Source: Sphagnum compactum (taxonomy: Eukaryota > Bryophyta > Sphagnopsida > Sphagnales). Taken from it: a DNA stretch of 64,000 bases. A model generated the notes under the pieces. It was not told the DNA's origin, made no database searches, and worked only from the letters and a program-made list of their open reading frames with translations. Positions within the stretch are counted from its first letter, which is position 1. Every line of letters starts with the position of its first letter. Location: NCBI GenBank assembly GCA_965153455.1, contig OZ234502.1, forward strand, positions 10,013,495 through 10,077,494. The letters are read 5' to 3'. The translations under genes and the position numbers were made by a program. Below, piece by piece: positions 1 through 13,405 of this stretch.

Positions 1-2400
1 AACATATTTTTGGCTAAATTACTTGAACTATATGTATAGAAATTTGGCTATCATTTGTAAAATTTGGTCAAAGTTCTGGCTTTACTGAAAATCTCTAAAA
101 GCGACTGATTTTTAGCACCTTTTAAAGAAATTTTTTTTTTTGGTGATATATATATATATATATAGATATAGCCACAAAAAAGAAATGGCTGAGATTCCTA
201 AAGCCATAAACATGAAAAAGTGGACAATATCAAAGTGAGAGCGTATTTTAAAATGTTAAAACATCTGAGCCAATCAAGAACAGTATTTGGTGGCGAATTG
301 TTTTTCAAAATAATTACATATATTCTGTCAAACATTCCCCTTTTTTCCCCAAAAAAATCGCCAGAAAACCGAAAAATATATTCTCTAAAATCGCCATAAT
401 TTCTACACATGGTTCAAGCAAGTAGCCAGGATATACAAGGTTTTTTTTATAATTTCTAAATTCATAACTCAATTTTTTTGACAAAAAGAAAAAAGAAAAA
501 AACTAGAACTTGATGCCTATTTTGTATGCAAATTTTCTCAGGGACTACTATTTTCGCAAATTCCGAGTATTAGGGTTGTTGGTACCTATGCAGATCCAGC
601 AGTTTGGTTTTGTGTTTCACTACATGGACTTCAATTTCTTGTTTCAATGTGTGTTATGGTTTGGTGGTGCTCAGCAGCAGCAGCAGCATCATGGGGTGCA
701 GGCTTGCTGAAGTCTGATGATGACCTGCTTACTACTCATGGAAGCATCCCGCCGGCTTTTGAGTGTATTCTTCTTATGATACTCAATTTCAGACTGAGAG
801 GGGGTGTTCTCATGATACTCAGTATGAGATTGAGATATCCAAAGTAGTAGTTGGTGCACACTTGCTGTGAAGTCTGATGAACACCCTGAACCCTAAACCC
901 TCACAGGAGCATCTTACGCCACCTTTTGTGTGTCTTATGGTATTCAATATGAGATTCATAATTTGGAGATGCTTATGGATATGAAGCACCCAAGAAGGTG
1001 AGTGCTCTCACAGCATTTTTTTAAACTTCTAAAATTCCAAGTGTTTTGCTTTCATGATTTTCCTGGTTTCTACAAGAATCCTATCAATACATTTTCCCTC
1101 TCTATGTGTGTGGAGTGATAGTAAACAGCCAAATTAAGAGGTCCCAGTTATGGACCTTCTTTGGAAGCATAGTACTAGATGCATGGATGTGGCATTTACA
1201 CCTCGAGCTTCACTTCAACAGACATGTTGTATTGGGCATCTCAAACCCAAGCAAATGTCTTCTCACCTCTGTGTGTGCTCCATCAACAACACTAAATCCC
1301 CAACATTCTCTTCACTTAACTGACATGTATTTCATGAAAGCGGCAAAACAACACAGGCCTCCTTACCAATTGATTGAATCTCATCCTCACCACTAAAGCG
1401 ACTGTCAGGTGATCAGCCAATCCAGAAATACACTATTTGGTATCATGCAGTTCAAGCACTTAGATATCAATTTTGACTTCTCTCAAAATGAAGCTGGAAT
1501 AAGAGACCTGCATCAGTGGATGGCATGTGGCTACAATCCGATCAATTCCCTATAGCAACTCAGCTGTAGCCTCATGCCATCCACCAGGCCTGATGAGAAA
1601 TGTCTAGTCATATATACAGTTTATCAAATGTCATCATAGCTTTACAATTATTTAGCTCTCGGTACCATGTCTTCTGATCGCAGAAGCACCTAACATGGTT
1701 TACAAAGGCTACAATCAATTACAACCAACGACCATCAATATCCTAGATATGAAGAACACAAGCAAAACAAGTTTTCCCTTTCCGTCGAGATCTGTCATCA
1801 AATTGTGAATACACCCACTTCTGAGATCTCCGAAGTGACATACACTTTGGTTGAAAGTCATTCCCCTTCCTTATTGTCGAAGTTGATGATATTGATCTAG
1901 ATGATACTGAGCTCGATAGCTGTCGATACAACGGCTTCACTAGCATCAGTTGTTGTCGTACCTGCATACCACCAGCAGTCACACTGAGTCAGAGACCACA
2001 TTGGGTTCCAACAAAATGCATCTTGAATCGTCTTAAGGGGGCGAAAACACTAGAAGGATAACAATTTTCCAACCCTAAAAAAACATGGAGCTGCTTCAAA
2101 ATCAATTCTGATGGTGTCCACAGAGGAATCTACTCATGGGCAACATGTCTCGATCACATCCCAATATTGATGAGTGTAATGAAGTCACCGTCTGAGTACA
2201 ATTTGTTTTCAGCCCCATCTGCCCATTCAAGAATACATATTCTAATTTTCTATCTGCACAAATGGACTGTGTAATGCAACAAAGAATCTAGAGACATAAT
2301 TGCGACAAGAATCTATTCAACTATATCTGAAGGGGTAGGTACTATAACACCTTGCCACTGTGCTAAAAACATTCAAAGAAAACTGAAAGATAGACGTTGA
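1..2400. other. Intergenic, no supported gene
   Basis: AT-rich sequence with a short TA run near 150-163 and scattered A and T runs. Short open frames occur on both strands, but none shows a domain, a repeat pattern or splice sites that join into a longer protein. The stretch from about 640 to 970 holds imperfect internal duplications, listed separately. A splice-donor-like AAG/GTGAGT lies near 1,000 after a short open stretch, but I could not link it to other exons. I see no RNA gene. Confidence 0.5.
640..970 (+). repeat. Imperfect tandem duplication
   Basis: The phrase GGTGCAGGCTTGCTGAAGTCTGATGA near 695 recurs near 853 as GGTGCACACTTGCTG(T)GAAGTCTGATGA. It is followed in both places by a diverged run containing GGAGCATC. 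The phrase resembling CTTATGATACTCAATTTCAGA occurs near 773, 810 and 937. This looks like an old local duplication of roughly 155 bp. A short CAG run at about 671-685 lies at the left edge. No function is evident. Confidence 0.45.
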
Positions 2401-3500
2401 GGATGTTTGCTCACAATGCCAATGAAGGAAGTGAAGGATGCAACAGATCGGAAAGAATGCGAAGCAGAAGTCTTCTTTGAATACCAATCCAGCTCCATTT
2501 CACACACAACCCACCCCCCCTCCTTCTTGTTCTTGTTCCCCTTGTTCTTCTTTCCTCACTTCTCACTTCCTATCAAAACCTTAAACCCTAAAATCTGAAA
2601 CCCAAGTGCACTCATAAAATCCTCAAGAAGAATGCTAAACCCTGTAACAGATACTGAAAGAACATCTCTGAAAAACCTACAAGAATGGGTTGATGATGGG
2701 GCTCTTTGGAGTGCAGCTTACTCACTTTGTGGGGGTGCGTGAGCATATCATCTCCCTCCTTCTCAACAACACTGATTCCTTCACAACCCACTTCTTGTAT
2801 TTGCACAGAGATAAATATGCAGCTCCCAACTCAACACACAAAACTAGAGAAAACCCATGTCTCATATACCTAAGCAAAATCCATTTTCTGTTTTTTTTTT
2901 TCCCCCTCAAAATCCTACTACCACTTCTCTCTTTCTTGTCATCCCCTCGCTTCCTCCCTAATGAGAAGACTACACACTTGGGGTAGCAATTGGAAAGCCA
3001 AGCTCATCAAGTCTACTACTACTACTACTACTACTACCACTACTACTAAAGTAGCTATACTTGTTGTAGCTCCCCATTCCTCAAGCTCTAGTATTCTCCA
3101 TCACCATCACCATCATCTCTTCTTTGATCTCAAGCTCTTTGTCTTCTCCATCTCCATCTCCTCTTGGATCTACATGCCTAAAAACTTCACTCCTTTCATT
3201 ATCTCTTCCAGAAAAAAAATTAAATTAAATTAAATTAATTCTAAAATTTTGTGAAATCTGTGTGATGCCACGCCTGCTTGCCTACCACATACCTTTTGCC
3301 AAACTAAAAATGGAAATTTTTGTAGCAAGTAAACTACCTACTTCACAATTTGGGCTTCACCATAGACAAGGACTAAGTACCTACTTACTTCTTCTTCATC
3401 TTCTTCCTTTTCTTCCTCTTTTGTTTCCTCTCTTTTTTTTTTGTTTGGGGAAGAAACAAAAATACACAAGAGAAGTCAAAGGAAATTTTCTTTGATTTTT
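2401..3500 (+). other. CT-rich leader-like stretch with ACT microsatellite
   Basis: Pyrimidine-rich on the + strand, with many CTT/CTC runs, an ACT trinucleotide array at about 3,013-3,048 and a CATCAC cluster near 3,100. The composition resembles the long 5' leader that precedes the ankyrin gene at 14.1-15.0 kb, so this may be the leader of a gene that is lost, or a non-coding transcript. Apart from the small ORF at 2,632-2,742 I see no coding sequence. Confidence 0.3.
2632..2742 (+). CDS. Small ORF of 36 codons, possible uORF or peptide
   Basis: ATG at 2,632 to TGA at 2,740-2,742. The predicted peptide begins MLNPVTDTER and ends WSAAYSLCGGA, with acidic, aliphatic and aromatic residues mixed as in a real helix rather than as in low-complexity DNA. 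It sits inside a CT-rich leader-like stretch, the place where upstream ORFs are found in plant mRNAs. I do not recognise it as a known conserved uORF. Its C-terminus loosely recalls the SAAYS of the S-adenosylmethionine decarboxylase uORF, but the rest does not match. It could be chance; confidence is low. Confidence 0.2.
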   Translation: MLNPVTDTERTSLKNLQEWVDDGALWSAAYSLCGGA

Positions 3501-3757
3501 GGCCTTGCCTACTACCAAGGCAAGGATATTGTGTTTAGATTCATTCTAGAGTATATAGTAGCTTAAGGGATTTTTATAGGCCCCTAGGTAATAATAATAA
3601 TAATAATAATAATGGGTCTATTTTGTTTTATATGAGGAGTTTTTTTTTTGAAAGATGATATATTTTGGCTTGTGTTGAAACTTGAGATTAGTTATAATAG
3701 AGTTATAATAATAATATCTTGAAGGATTTTGGGTTTCCATTAGAGAATTTTTTGCAA
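3501..3757 (+). repeat. Dispersed repeat, copy A (~250 bp)
   Basis: Begins GGCCTTGCCT and runs to the T-rich end near 3,757. It matches 13,157-13,405 in the same order and orientation, including the shared strings AACTTGAGATTAGTTATAAT and AGAGTTATAATAATAATATC. Both copies carry an AAT microsatellite that differs in length. The start contains a small hairpin (CCTTGCCT and AGGCAAGG). No open frame. It is probably a small mobile repeat or an LTR piece; the class is unknown. Confidence 0.6.
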
Positions 3758-5679
3758 AGTGTGTGACACACTCCCTTGTTTAATAAAGTTCACGAGCATT
3801 TCATTGTTTACACTCTTATGAAGATAACAAAGAAAAACAAAATGACATGAAAGAAAAGCAAATGAATTCATGAAAAAGGTTTGATTAAATTAGAAAGCCA
3901 AAAAAAGGAACCTCTAGTGTTTTTTTCTAACATGTGGTGTGCACCCATGTGAAAGAAAAGTGTAAAATTTCTTTGGACCTCCACAACCCACTTTGTAAAC
4001 TAAATCAAAAACAAAAAGTTGGCCTTTAATCTTCTTCTCTCTCTCCAAGTGGCTCACCCATGCAATGCAAGTGAAAATAATAGAACTACTTTTGGACCTT
4101 CACAACCACCTTGCAAACTAAAACCAAAACAAAACAAAAGTGTGTCATGACACCAAAAAAAAAAAAAAAAAAGCCAACAACCATGGCCCCAAATAGAAAA
4201 GAAATACTCACAACACCCCCACCCCCAAACCCAAAATAGAACCCAATAAATAAAATTTGTAAAAATTTTAATTTTAATTTTAATTTTTAATTTAAATAAA
4301 ATAATATAAATAAATATTATTCAATCCATTCACTTGATTGGTCTAATGCCAATTTTGAGTGCATTCCAACTTGGAAGTTGGCTTTCAAAGTCCCAACCCA
4401 AAATTATGTGTGCAAAAGTTGAACCAGCCTTTTTTTTTTTTTTTTAATCAATTTTGCCATATAAGCTCAAGTGATGGTCATTTGCCAGAGGATTTAGCCA
4501 AATTTGGTTATAAATTAGATATGAAAGTCAAAAAATAATAATTAAGCATCCTTTTATAACATTTATTAATCTGGCAAAAATTGGGGCCATTTTCATCATT
4601 AAAAAGCCTTTGAATATGTCAACATTAGATTTTTTCAGATTAAAAGTTTGCACAAATTTGCCAAGAGAAAAGCACTCATTTGAACACAGTGAGAAAAGAG
4701 ACAAAAGTGACCCAAAAGTCCATGGTCATGAAACTACAAGTTCCTTTGTTGACCGCGAACAAAGTGTATTGTGTATTTCCTTTGATAAGTTTTTGAATTA
4801 TTTTGACGAAGTCAATCTCTCAAAGTGTTAGTTCTCACAAATTTAATAACAATAGGCAATTTTCACAATCTTGCTATGAATGTTTTTCTTACAATTTCAA
4901 GCAACTTAGTGGAAAAATTAAACAATTAAAAAAAATTCAATTCAAAGAATCTATAAAAATATTTTAAATAATTGATGATTCACTTGTGTTGGTTGCTATT
5001 TTGAAAATAATCAAATTATCATTTTATTATATCATTGATTTACAAAACCACATTCAAATTGCAAATGGCGATGACATTTGAAGAGCAAAAGAAACAAAGA
5101 TTTCATATCATAATTCTCAATAAGAACCACACCTTGTTCATGACCAATGAATGGAGGCACTAGACAAAGGATTTGAATCTAAGGTCTAACATCAATGAAA
5201 ACATATTTTTCATACTTCCTTGAGAATGAAAGGAAAGAAATCCAAGACCACATACACTTCCTTTTTTACATTAGAAGCAAGCAAAGCCAACTCAACAACT
5301 CCCAAATCATTTTTATTCAAATTGTTTATAAAAGATGAAATTTCAAGCTCATGGTTGTAGTAAAATTTTATGCATCGCGAAACAACCAATGCCTATGAAA
5401 TTCATTCAACACATAAATAATCACAATAAAAAAATTAAAATCCACAATGATTTGAAAGATGTGTCATGTCAGAAGATGTGGCATTTGACAAATAATTCAC
5501 ACGATAGTTTGTCTGTTCCACCAAAGAACAACGGCCTTTTGAAACTACAGGTTTTTTTTTAAACATAAGTATTATATTGTCAAACCTACAAACCATCGTT
5601 ACAACATCAAACATCATAACAATAAGACATATTATTAAATTTTTATATTTGTTTTGAAGTTAAAAACTATCTTTTCTTC
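3758..5679. other. Intergenic, AT-rich, nothing recognised
   Basis: Contains A18 and T14 homopolymers near 4,155 and 4,432 and an AATTTT-rich run near 4,262. No open frame gives a recognisable protein. The right-hand part (after about 5,000) may be the diverged downstream portion of the minus-strand hAT-like remnant that starts at 6,045, but I could not align it. Confidence 0.4.
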
Positions 5680-6045
5680 TAGAATATTTAGTTTCCTTGG
5701 GTGAAGACGAGAGTCATTACAAGCTTTATTCCATTCTCATTTACCTTTGCCATAGTTTTTAGACCAACTAATGCACTTTTGCAAATCTGCTTGTGTAGAC
5801 ATAACAAAAATATATTTGAAAATCATATACGCTTTCACATCTAGTGTAGCATATTGATGTGATTTAGAAAAAACATGCCCAAAATAAGTGCTTTGAAAAC
5901 TTTTCTCCAAGTCCAAAACTTCACAAGTTATAACAAATTTTAGTATAGTAATAATTATGTTCAAATGTGACTTTTCATTTTTCACATATGCATTTTCTTT
6001 CCCTAAACAATATTCATCCAATAATTGTATTAGGTTTATTGTCAT
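5680..6045 (-). pseudogene. Decayed hAT-like (DUF659-type) transposase fragment
   Basis: An open stretch on the minus strand carries FQSTYFGHVFSKSHQYATLD, then LQKCISWSKNYGKGK. After a stop it continues as EWNKAC and RLHPRKL. A second minus-strand region at 26,115-26,729 gives the same ordered blocks (LLD, AYV, SFFGHALSK, YATID, EKGK-stop-AWDKAC, LRLKKLN), so both are copies of one transposon gene. From memory, the block order FGHxxSKxxQYAT...KxGKGxxEWxxAC...PRKLKTP belongs to plant hAT-superfamily transposases. The frame is broken, so it is not functional. Further parts may extend to about 7.9 kb. Confidence 0.5.
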
Positions 6046-9000
6046 GGCTTGACATGTAGTTTTTAAATAAACCAGTGGTCATACATTTTGGTTGCTAAAA
6101 AATTTATTGCAAGTTAATAGCAAAAGTTAGAACATGATTTGTTCCCTTGAACATCAAGTTTGAAGTTAAATTACATTACGTTAAATATTAGCAAACTTAC
6201 ATCTTTTTGGTTTTTTCCACTACGTCACGTCAAATAACACTTCTTGTGAAAAGTATTTTATTGAAAGAAACACAACTCAAGGACACAAATGCATGACCAA
6301 GCCCTTCAACCATATAGTTTCCACAAAATGCATAGGCGAATTATATTTCACAATTTAGAGCCCAAGGTCTTACTAAAATTCTTTTTGTGCACATGATTCT
6401 TTTAAATATATATTTTGCACCAAAACAAATTTGAAATTACAATTCCAAACATATTAGGCCTTTTCTTTTCATAATTCCTTTCATTGGATTTTTCATTCCC
6501 TTATCATTTTTTCTTTTAATAATAAAAGGTTTTACATCCACATATTTTTTCAATGTTGCTATTTAAATTGGCTTTTAAATATGATATTAAAATAATTCTC
6601 AACTTTGTTTTAGGTTGGAATGGTCAACTAGTTTTTTATAACAAATTTAAAAATGCATGTTTTGCACATTTGCACCATCAACCTCCCTATTATCATTCCC
6701 ATAAAACTAATGAAAATTATGAATTTATATCATTGTGGCCCTCCAAAAACAATTTTGGGCATGCAATTTTTGAAGACTGAAAACCAATTTTTCTACCTCA
6801 TTTTTTGGAATTTTGTTAGTTTTTATTTGCAAACTAGGATAATCTTCAAACCTTTCCTCCATGGTCGGTTCTTCCATTATGGTTTCATTTTTATTTTCTT
6901 TTCTTTTATTTTCATTTTCATTTGATTGTTCCGTTTTCCACAAGACTTTGTTACCCAATGGAAAGTGGAAAAACCCAAACAAGTCCATGTTTTGCCAAAT
7001 GCTTTAATATTTTGCTCCTTTCTTTTTTCAATCAATTTTTTTTTTTTCAATCATACCAAAATCAAAACATTTACAAAGTGGAGGTCAAAAACTATATGAG
7101 AAAATCATTCACTTTGTTCTTCTCTTTTTGTCATGCAAAAAAATGATGTGCAAGTGATGAAAAATAATAATATATATATTATGTCAATGGAATTACCAAA
7201 TCGTCCATATAACCCAAAAAAAATTCAAAAACATATAAGCAAAACAATATGCAAATGAATATACATGTATACAATGTTGTGTTTACATAAGCATTTTGGT
7301 TTTTCAACATGCATGCCAAAAAAAATATAAGTTCACAATACATGCCTATTTGAATTTTTTTGGTTTTGGGACATGTAAAAATATTTAGGGATGCTTCCAT
7401 TGTAGATAATATGTGCATTAACAAATTCTTCCTCCTTTGTCCTTTGGAGCTAAATGTCCTAAAACTAGTTCAACAATTAATTGTTTGGACAAAACCTATT
7501 TTAGTGTTTTGAAAAGAAGTGGACATCTAGAACATTGTAACAATACTAAGTTGTTAGATATCCATTCTATGCCTTGAAACACTAGCTTGAGGTAAAGACG
7601 GTAATATGCATAACACATGTATGAAATTTTTTGATTTAAAATGTAAAGAAATAATTGAAATACCTCGTGCACAAACCCACCAACTATGCACATACAACTT
7701 TGCATTCACAACCCCATTTTTGAGTCTTGTTGGTGGGGCTATGCAAATATGATTGGTGTTTCCCCCTTCTCTTTTTGTATCCATGGCTATTGTTAACTTA
7801 GTATTGAAAATTACTGACCTCATAAAACTTTCATCACAAATATAATAGTAATTAGAGACTCGCAATAGTTAAAGTCCCTTAGTGTTTTGATGGTATGTAT
7901 TTTGTATCTTGTAGCATGTGCATTTCACTATTCATGTGCACTTTAGCTTCTATGCATTCAAGCTCATGCGCACTCTCAACTCTTGTGATGTTCATGGTTT
8001 GGGTAGTCAAAAAAAAAAACCCTAGAGAAAAAAAAAAAACTTTTGTCTAAACCTAATAACAACTTAACACAATTTTTAATAGATAATTGATAATATTATG
8101 TTGTCAAATTGCCCTTGAAGGTACAATGTTATATTCGTAGGTATTGATTATTGTCATTACTAAATGTTTAAAACTAATTTGGGTCTTTGGGCTTGTCAAA
8201 TTTTTATGTTGTTTTTGTGGGAGTATCTAAATTTTTAATTATTGATTTTGAAAATGTTCCATTCTTTTCATTGATTAATCATTTTGGCCTTTGAGATGTG
8301 AATTGTTAAAAAGATTGTGTGAAAACAACCCAACACATAAACGATACAAACATACAAGCAAATAACAAAACAAGTAAACAACAAACAGCAAACAAACATG
8401 GGAAAAAAAAAACACAAATAAAACTTAGCTAAAAAATACAAGAGAAAAACAAACACACAAACAAACAAAACAACAACAACAACAAAATTGCAAACCAATG
8501 AAAATGTGAAAGCAAAAGTAAGAAACTTACCAAAAGAAGAATTGAATAAATTTATCTTTAAATGGGGTTTTAATTTGAATCATAAACATTTCAATTGAAA
8601 TCAACCGCACAAGCTTAATGGAACTTATTAACCCATATACCCTACATAGGATGAATATTAAATCTTAAGGTTAAAAACACATCATTTCTAATTGTAGTTA
8701 TTTGTGTGACATCAAAAATTCAATAATCACTATCATAACATTAATGGGATTCACATAGTGTTTTACGAATATAATTTTCCATGAGAGCTCATTGGAAATA
8801 TGAAAATAGGATTTAAGTAGATTTGTAAACACATCCTAGGCAACGACATGTGTCCAATAATGCCTCACGCCCATACTTGCTCATTGTGTTTTCAATCTTG
8901 GTAATAATAGTTTTGTGCTTAGGGTTAGAGAGATACATGATCGCATCAATAGCATGTATGACGACCTAACCTTTTGTTTAGAGGTTTTGCAAGCAACCCC

Positions 9001-12000
9001 ATAACCCCTCATATGGGTGGATGAAAAGTTTCATAACCTTCTTGTAGATTGATGAAAAAATATATAACCCTCCTCTCCGCGGATGAAGATTCATTCATAC
9101 CCCGTTCTCTGTCTGAGTATGGAAACACGGTGGAATACATAGCTCAATCAATTTGGAAGCCTTTTTTATGGAGGAGTAGTGAATACTAAAGAATGGATGT
9201 AAAAATGATTTGTATAGTGGATCTTATGCAATTCCTAAGAGTGTGTTCCCCACCGGCGCTCAGTATGTGAACCTGCAACAATATTTCTCACATCCGAGTT
9301 TTAGTTATTTTACTTTTCTGCAACCCCACCACCCATAAGACTGAAACAGAGACTGCAAATAGGTGGGAAACTAGTAATAGCAAACCACCTGGACCAATCA
9401 TTATGATTCGCCAAATCAAAAACACGGAGCAACAGTTAGATCATAGTTATTACACTCTTCTCTAGCAGGTGGTGCATAGCTTTGTTGCGCTTTTTACCAG
9501 CCAGCCTCAGCAACCAGAGCAAATATGCAGCAGAAAAACCAATATCCTGAGCTAAACCAGCATATGTTGACTTTTGTTCATGTAATTTTAATGTGAAGGG
9601 TCACATACTGAGCACCATTGGGGATGCTCTAAGATCATGCACTATCTTCCCTCGTATAGCCATATATGGCTACAAATACAGTGCAACACATTGTAGAGTA
9701 TAAGGGCTACTTTAGATGAGGGTCTAATGTCCAGGCTCCAATGAAATAGAGCAATCCTATATTGGCTGAGAGCCATAAATTGGACCCACGGCCTTTCGAT
9801 CATCATCATAATAGCCTATACACGGAATAATTTCACTACTCATGTGACAATATCATAATAAATCATGGAAAATTCAATAATTTCAAGTTTTTGTTGGAAT
9901 GATTTTTTTTTTTGGAAAAAAAATAAAATTATTCCTTTTGTTAATGTGGAAATTTGATTGTAGGCTACGGTATTGTAAGGGATTCATGAGTCCCAAGTAA
10001 TTGGGGCTCTTGAGTTGATGCTTTAGCTTACATTGCAAGCTATGACAGGTCTTCATTTGGAATATGGTGATGGAGGGGAACATATTGTTGGTCACAACAT
10101 AAATAGGGTATGGAGTTGGAGCAAAGAGTGTGTACCTAAAGCAATATTTTGTGCATGGTTTCCAAATAGTGGGTATCCACTACTACCCACCACATGGTTT
10201 CCAATAGGGCAAGCATTAAATAGGAGCAACAATTAATTGTGGCATGGATTTTGTAGGACAAATGTTGCACCCGAAATAATATCTTTTTTTTTTTCTTTTT
10301 TCTTTTTGCATGTACCCGGGTTATGATAAACATTTCCATTATCAATGATATTTCAATTTTTTAAAAAAATAGGCTAGGTGGGTCAATATTGCCTAGCTAG
10401 ATAAATCAAATGTTCAATTGTTATGGTAATGTTCATCCATATTTGAAATTGCGATTTTTGATTTGAAAAAATAAAATATTGGCAGGAATGTATTGGTGTT
10501 AAATTCAAATTTTGAATTACATTCATTGAAATTGAAATCTAGTTGTGATTTTTTGAACTTATGTAATTGTAAATTAATCAACATCTCAATTGGGCTAATG
10601 ACTTTGGATAGGTTGCAAGCCTATCTTAGAAATATATAAAATTTTGAGAGATTTCAATTCATTTTCCTTATGCTCACTTTTTTCTTGTGTGTTCAAACTT
10701 CTCATTTCCTTTTTTTTCTCTACAAAATTTTCTTTGAATAAAATCTATGAATCCCCAAGATTCCTTGTTGCTTCTTAACATTTAAAAAAAACACTTATAT
10801 ATTATCTAAGTATTAAGGTTCCATGCAAGTGATTGCAAATAATGATAAGACTATGCATCAAGCTTTATCATATTGAACACATGCAAGTCATGGTTATAGG
10901 TGGGTCATGTTCAATTACTCCTTTTTTTAAAAAACACTCCTTAACATGGGATAATTTCTTGGTTTCAAATTATAATTTCTTAAAAAAATAAATGATATGT
11001 TTTAAATGTTTTAGTTTTAACTTTTGAAGTTTGAAGTTTGAAGTTTTCTTTTAAAAGTTTTAAGTTCAATTTTTTAAGCTTTAGGTTTGAATTTAAGATG
11101 CATATGGGGGAAGTTGAAAGCATGATAAAGTAAATAAAAAATAAATAAAATTGAAAATTTATTTTAAATATGGTTTAGTTTTTTACACAAGTAGAAGAAA
11201 GTAGATTCAATATCATTTTAAAACCATGAGAATCTTTATTAAGATGATGGCAATTAAAATAATTTTGAATAGTTTTAATATTATCAAATTAAGTAACAAA
11301 TGTGTTTGAAATTGGCTAGCCAAAATTGTGTCCATATGTTAGTTTACATTATAAGTTTGACATATTCTGATTATAGTATGTAAAAATAAAAGCATATTAG
11401 TACACTTTAGGACATCATTAATTTGAAGATGGAAAATTCCAATGTTTCATCTACTTGCAACTTATTTTGTGAAAAAGATTATACTTTGTAAACAATTTTA
11501 TTTATTTGCATTTTTGAAAATATACATTAAAATGCATATTAAACATGTGATTATTCAATATCATTGTAATATCATGTATATGTATATTAAATATGTTCAT
11601 ATTGATAATTAAATAATTAATATTAAAAACTAAAATATATTTAAAATTATTTTATGTTTACTTGCCTTTCTTGGTCCATTGGATCATTTCAGCTTGGACG
11701 ATTTCAATGTTACAACGTAAAGATGAATAATATGACACTTAAGCAAATGAAGTTTATTCACACATGCCATGTTAGTTGATTGTAATTGAAAACATGTTCG
11801 ATTATAAATGGTAGGTTTTGTCTAAACCTATTGTCATATGGATGTCATTTGCAATTGGGTGTTGTTATATCTTATTGTCGTCAACTTAACTTTTTTTTAA
11901 GGGACAATTGTAAAAGATAATTTTTAAATTATAATTTAGTTGCACATGATGTTTGCAATTGAATTTGTGACTAGACACACCCAATTGAAAATCAAGTTGC

Positions 12001-13156
12001 CCAAAGAAAGTAACGAGTGACGCCATCTTTGTGAGGACCATCTTTCTTCTTCCTTGAACAAAAGCCATCCAAGAACAAAAGATATGAGCATAGAAAGATT
12101 TGTTTACCTTGGGATGACCTCCGGGAGGGCCCATTTATACCCATTGTGTCAAAGTCTTATTAAAACATTATGCCATGCTATATTGTAGTAGTACATGGCA
12201 TCATAAATTAAATTATTTCTTGTTTTTCCAAATTTTTGAAATTTTATTTATTACTTGTGTTGAAATTTTTTCCAATAATTAATTATATTATAAATTAAAT
12301 TCTGAAGCATTTGCCAATCCTTGTATTTTAGGCCAATGACAACAATGCCTTCCCTTGTACACAACAACCTTGGTAGAGGAGTGCAATGCAATTTGAGGGC
12401 ATTATAAGGTGATCGAGAACATCAATCATGCCTCTATATCATTTTTTTCTTTTTGGGTTGTCACTTGCCTTTTTGTATCATGAGGTTTCATATCATTTAT
12501 GAAATGTAAAAACCAATTCATACGACTAATTTTTTAAATAATTTTTTTTGATAAACATACAAATAATTGCCTTCATTTTTTAAAAATCTTATTAAAATGA
12601 GATTCTTGAAAAAGCGATTTGAAAGCAAAAATTGATTAAAACAAAACATTTCAATTTTTACATAATGTAAAATTTTAATATGAAATTCGTTTTTGAAATA
12701 TGAATTTTTAAAAATTAATTTGATATATATTTAAAAACTTCAATAAGGTTTTGATGAAGATTTAATAACAAAAATCATGATAAATTTTAATTTATTATTG
12801 ATAAGAAATTTTATATTTTTGTAGCTTTTTATGGTATAAAAATTTATTATTGCCCTAAGATAGTAGACATGGATGTATGATTTTAGCTTTTACCAAGCTA
12901 GTTTTTGGTATTTGGAAAAAATAAAAATAAAAATAAAAAATCATCAATTTTGGTTACATCTTTTTTTCTTCTCTTGTTCCCTTGCCGAGTGTTCTTTATT
13001 TATTTATTTACTTATTTTATATCTGAGGGTTCTCCGTTTGCAATGTTAAATCTAAGGGTTGAAGTTTAAATTATTGTGACCCAAACTTTTAGTTGACACC
13101 TTTTTTTAAAAATTGGAACTAGCTTGTGAATCACTTTGTGGAAGTAGTCTTTTGTT
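6046..13156. other. Long AT-rich intergenic stretch
   Basis: Seven kilobases without a supportable gene. The part up to about 7.9 kb may be the rest of the hAT-like element on the minus strand, too diverged to read. Near 8,990-9,105 a phrase with GGATGAAAAGTTTCATAACC recurs about three times imperfectly. The segment 9,240-9,800 is less AT-rich and might be an old gene scrap, but it gives no protein I recognise. The rest is A/T homopolymers and simple words. Confidence 0.45.
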
Positions 13157-13405
13157 GGCCTTGCCTTGATAGGCAAGAATATTGTGATTAGATTCATTAT
13201 AGAGTATAGTAGATTAAAGGGGATTTTGGCCCATACTAGGTAATAAATAATAATAATAATAGGTCTTATTTTTATATGAGGATTTTTTTTTTGGAAAGAT
13301 GATATATATTTTTGCTATTGTGTTGAAACTTGAGATTAGTTATAATAGAGTTATAATAATAATATCTTGAAGGATTTTTGTTTCTTTTTTTAGAGGATTT
13401 TTTTT
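13157..13405 (+). repeat. Dispersed repeat, copy B (~250 bp)
   Basis: Same orientation as the copy at 3,501-3,757, starting GGCCTTGCCTTGATAGGCAA and ending in a T-rich run. The centre is nearly identical between copies. The differences are mostly microsatellite length and small indels. Flanking DNA is unrelated on both sides, which argues for two insertions of one repeat rather than a larger segmental duplication. Confidence 0.6.

Noticed and set aside
3501-13405. The paired 250-bp repeats as LTRs of one element
   Set aside because: No TG...CA ends, no target duplication and no retrotransposon coding between them could be shown; kept only as a dispersed repeat pair.
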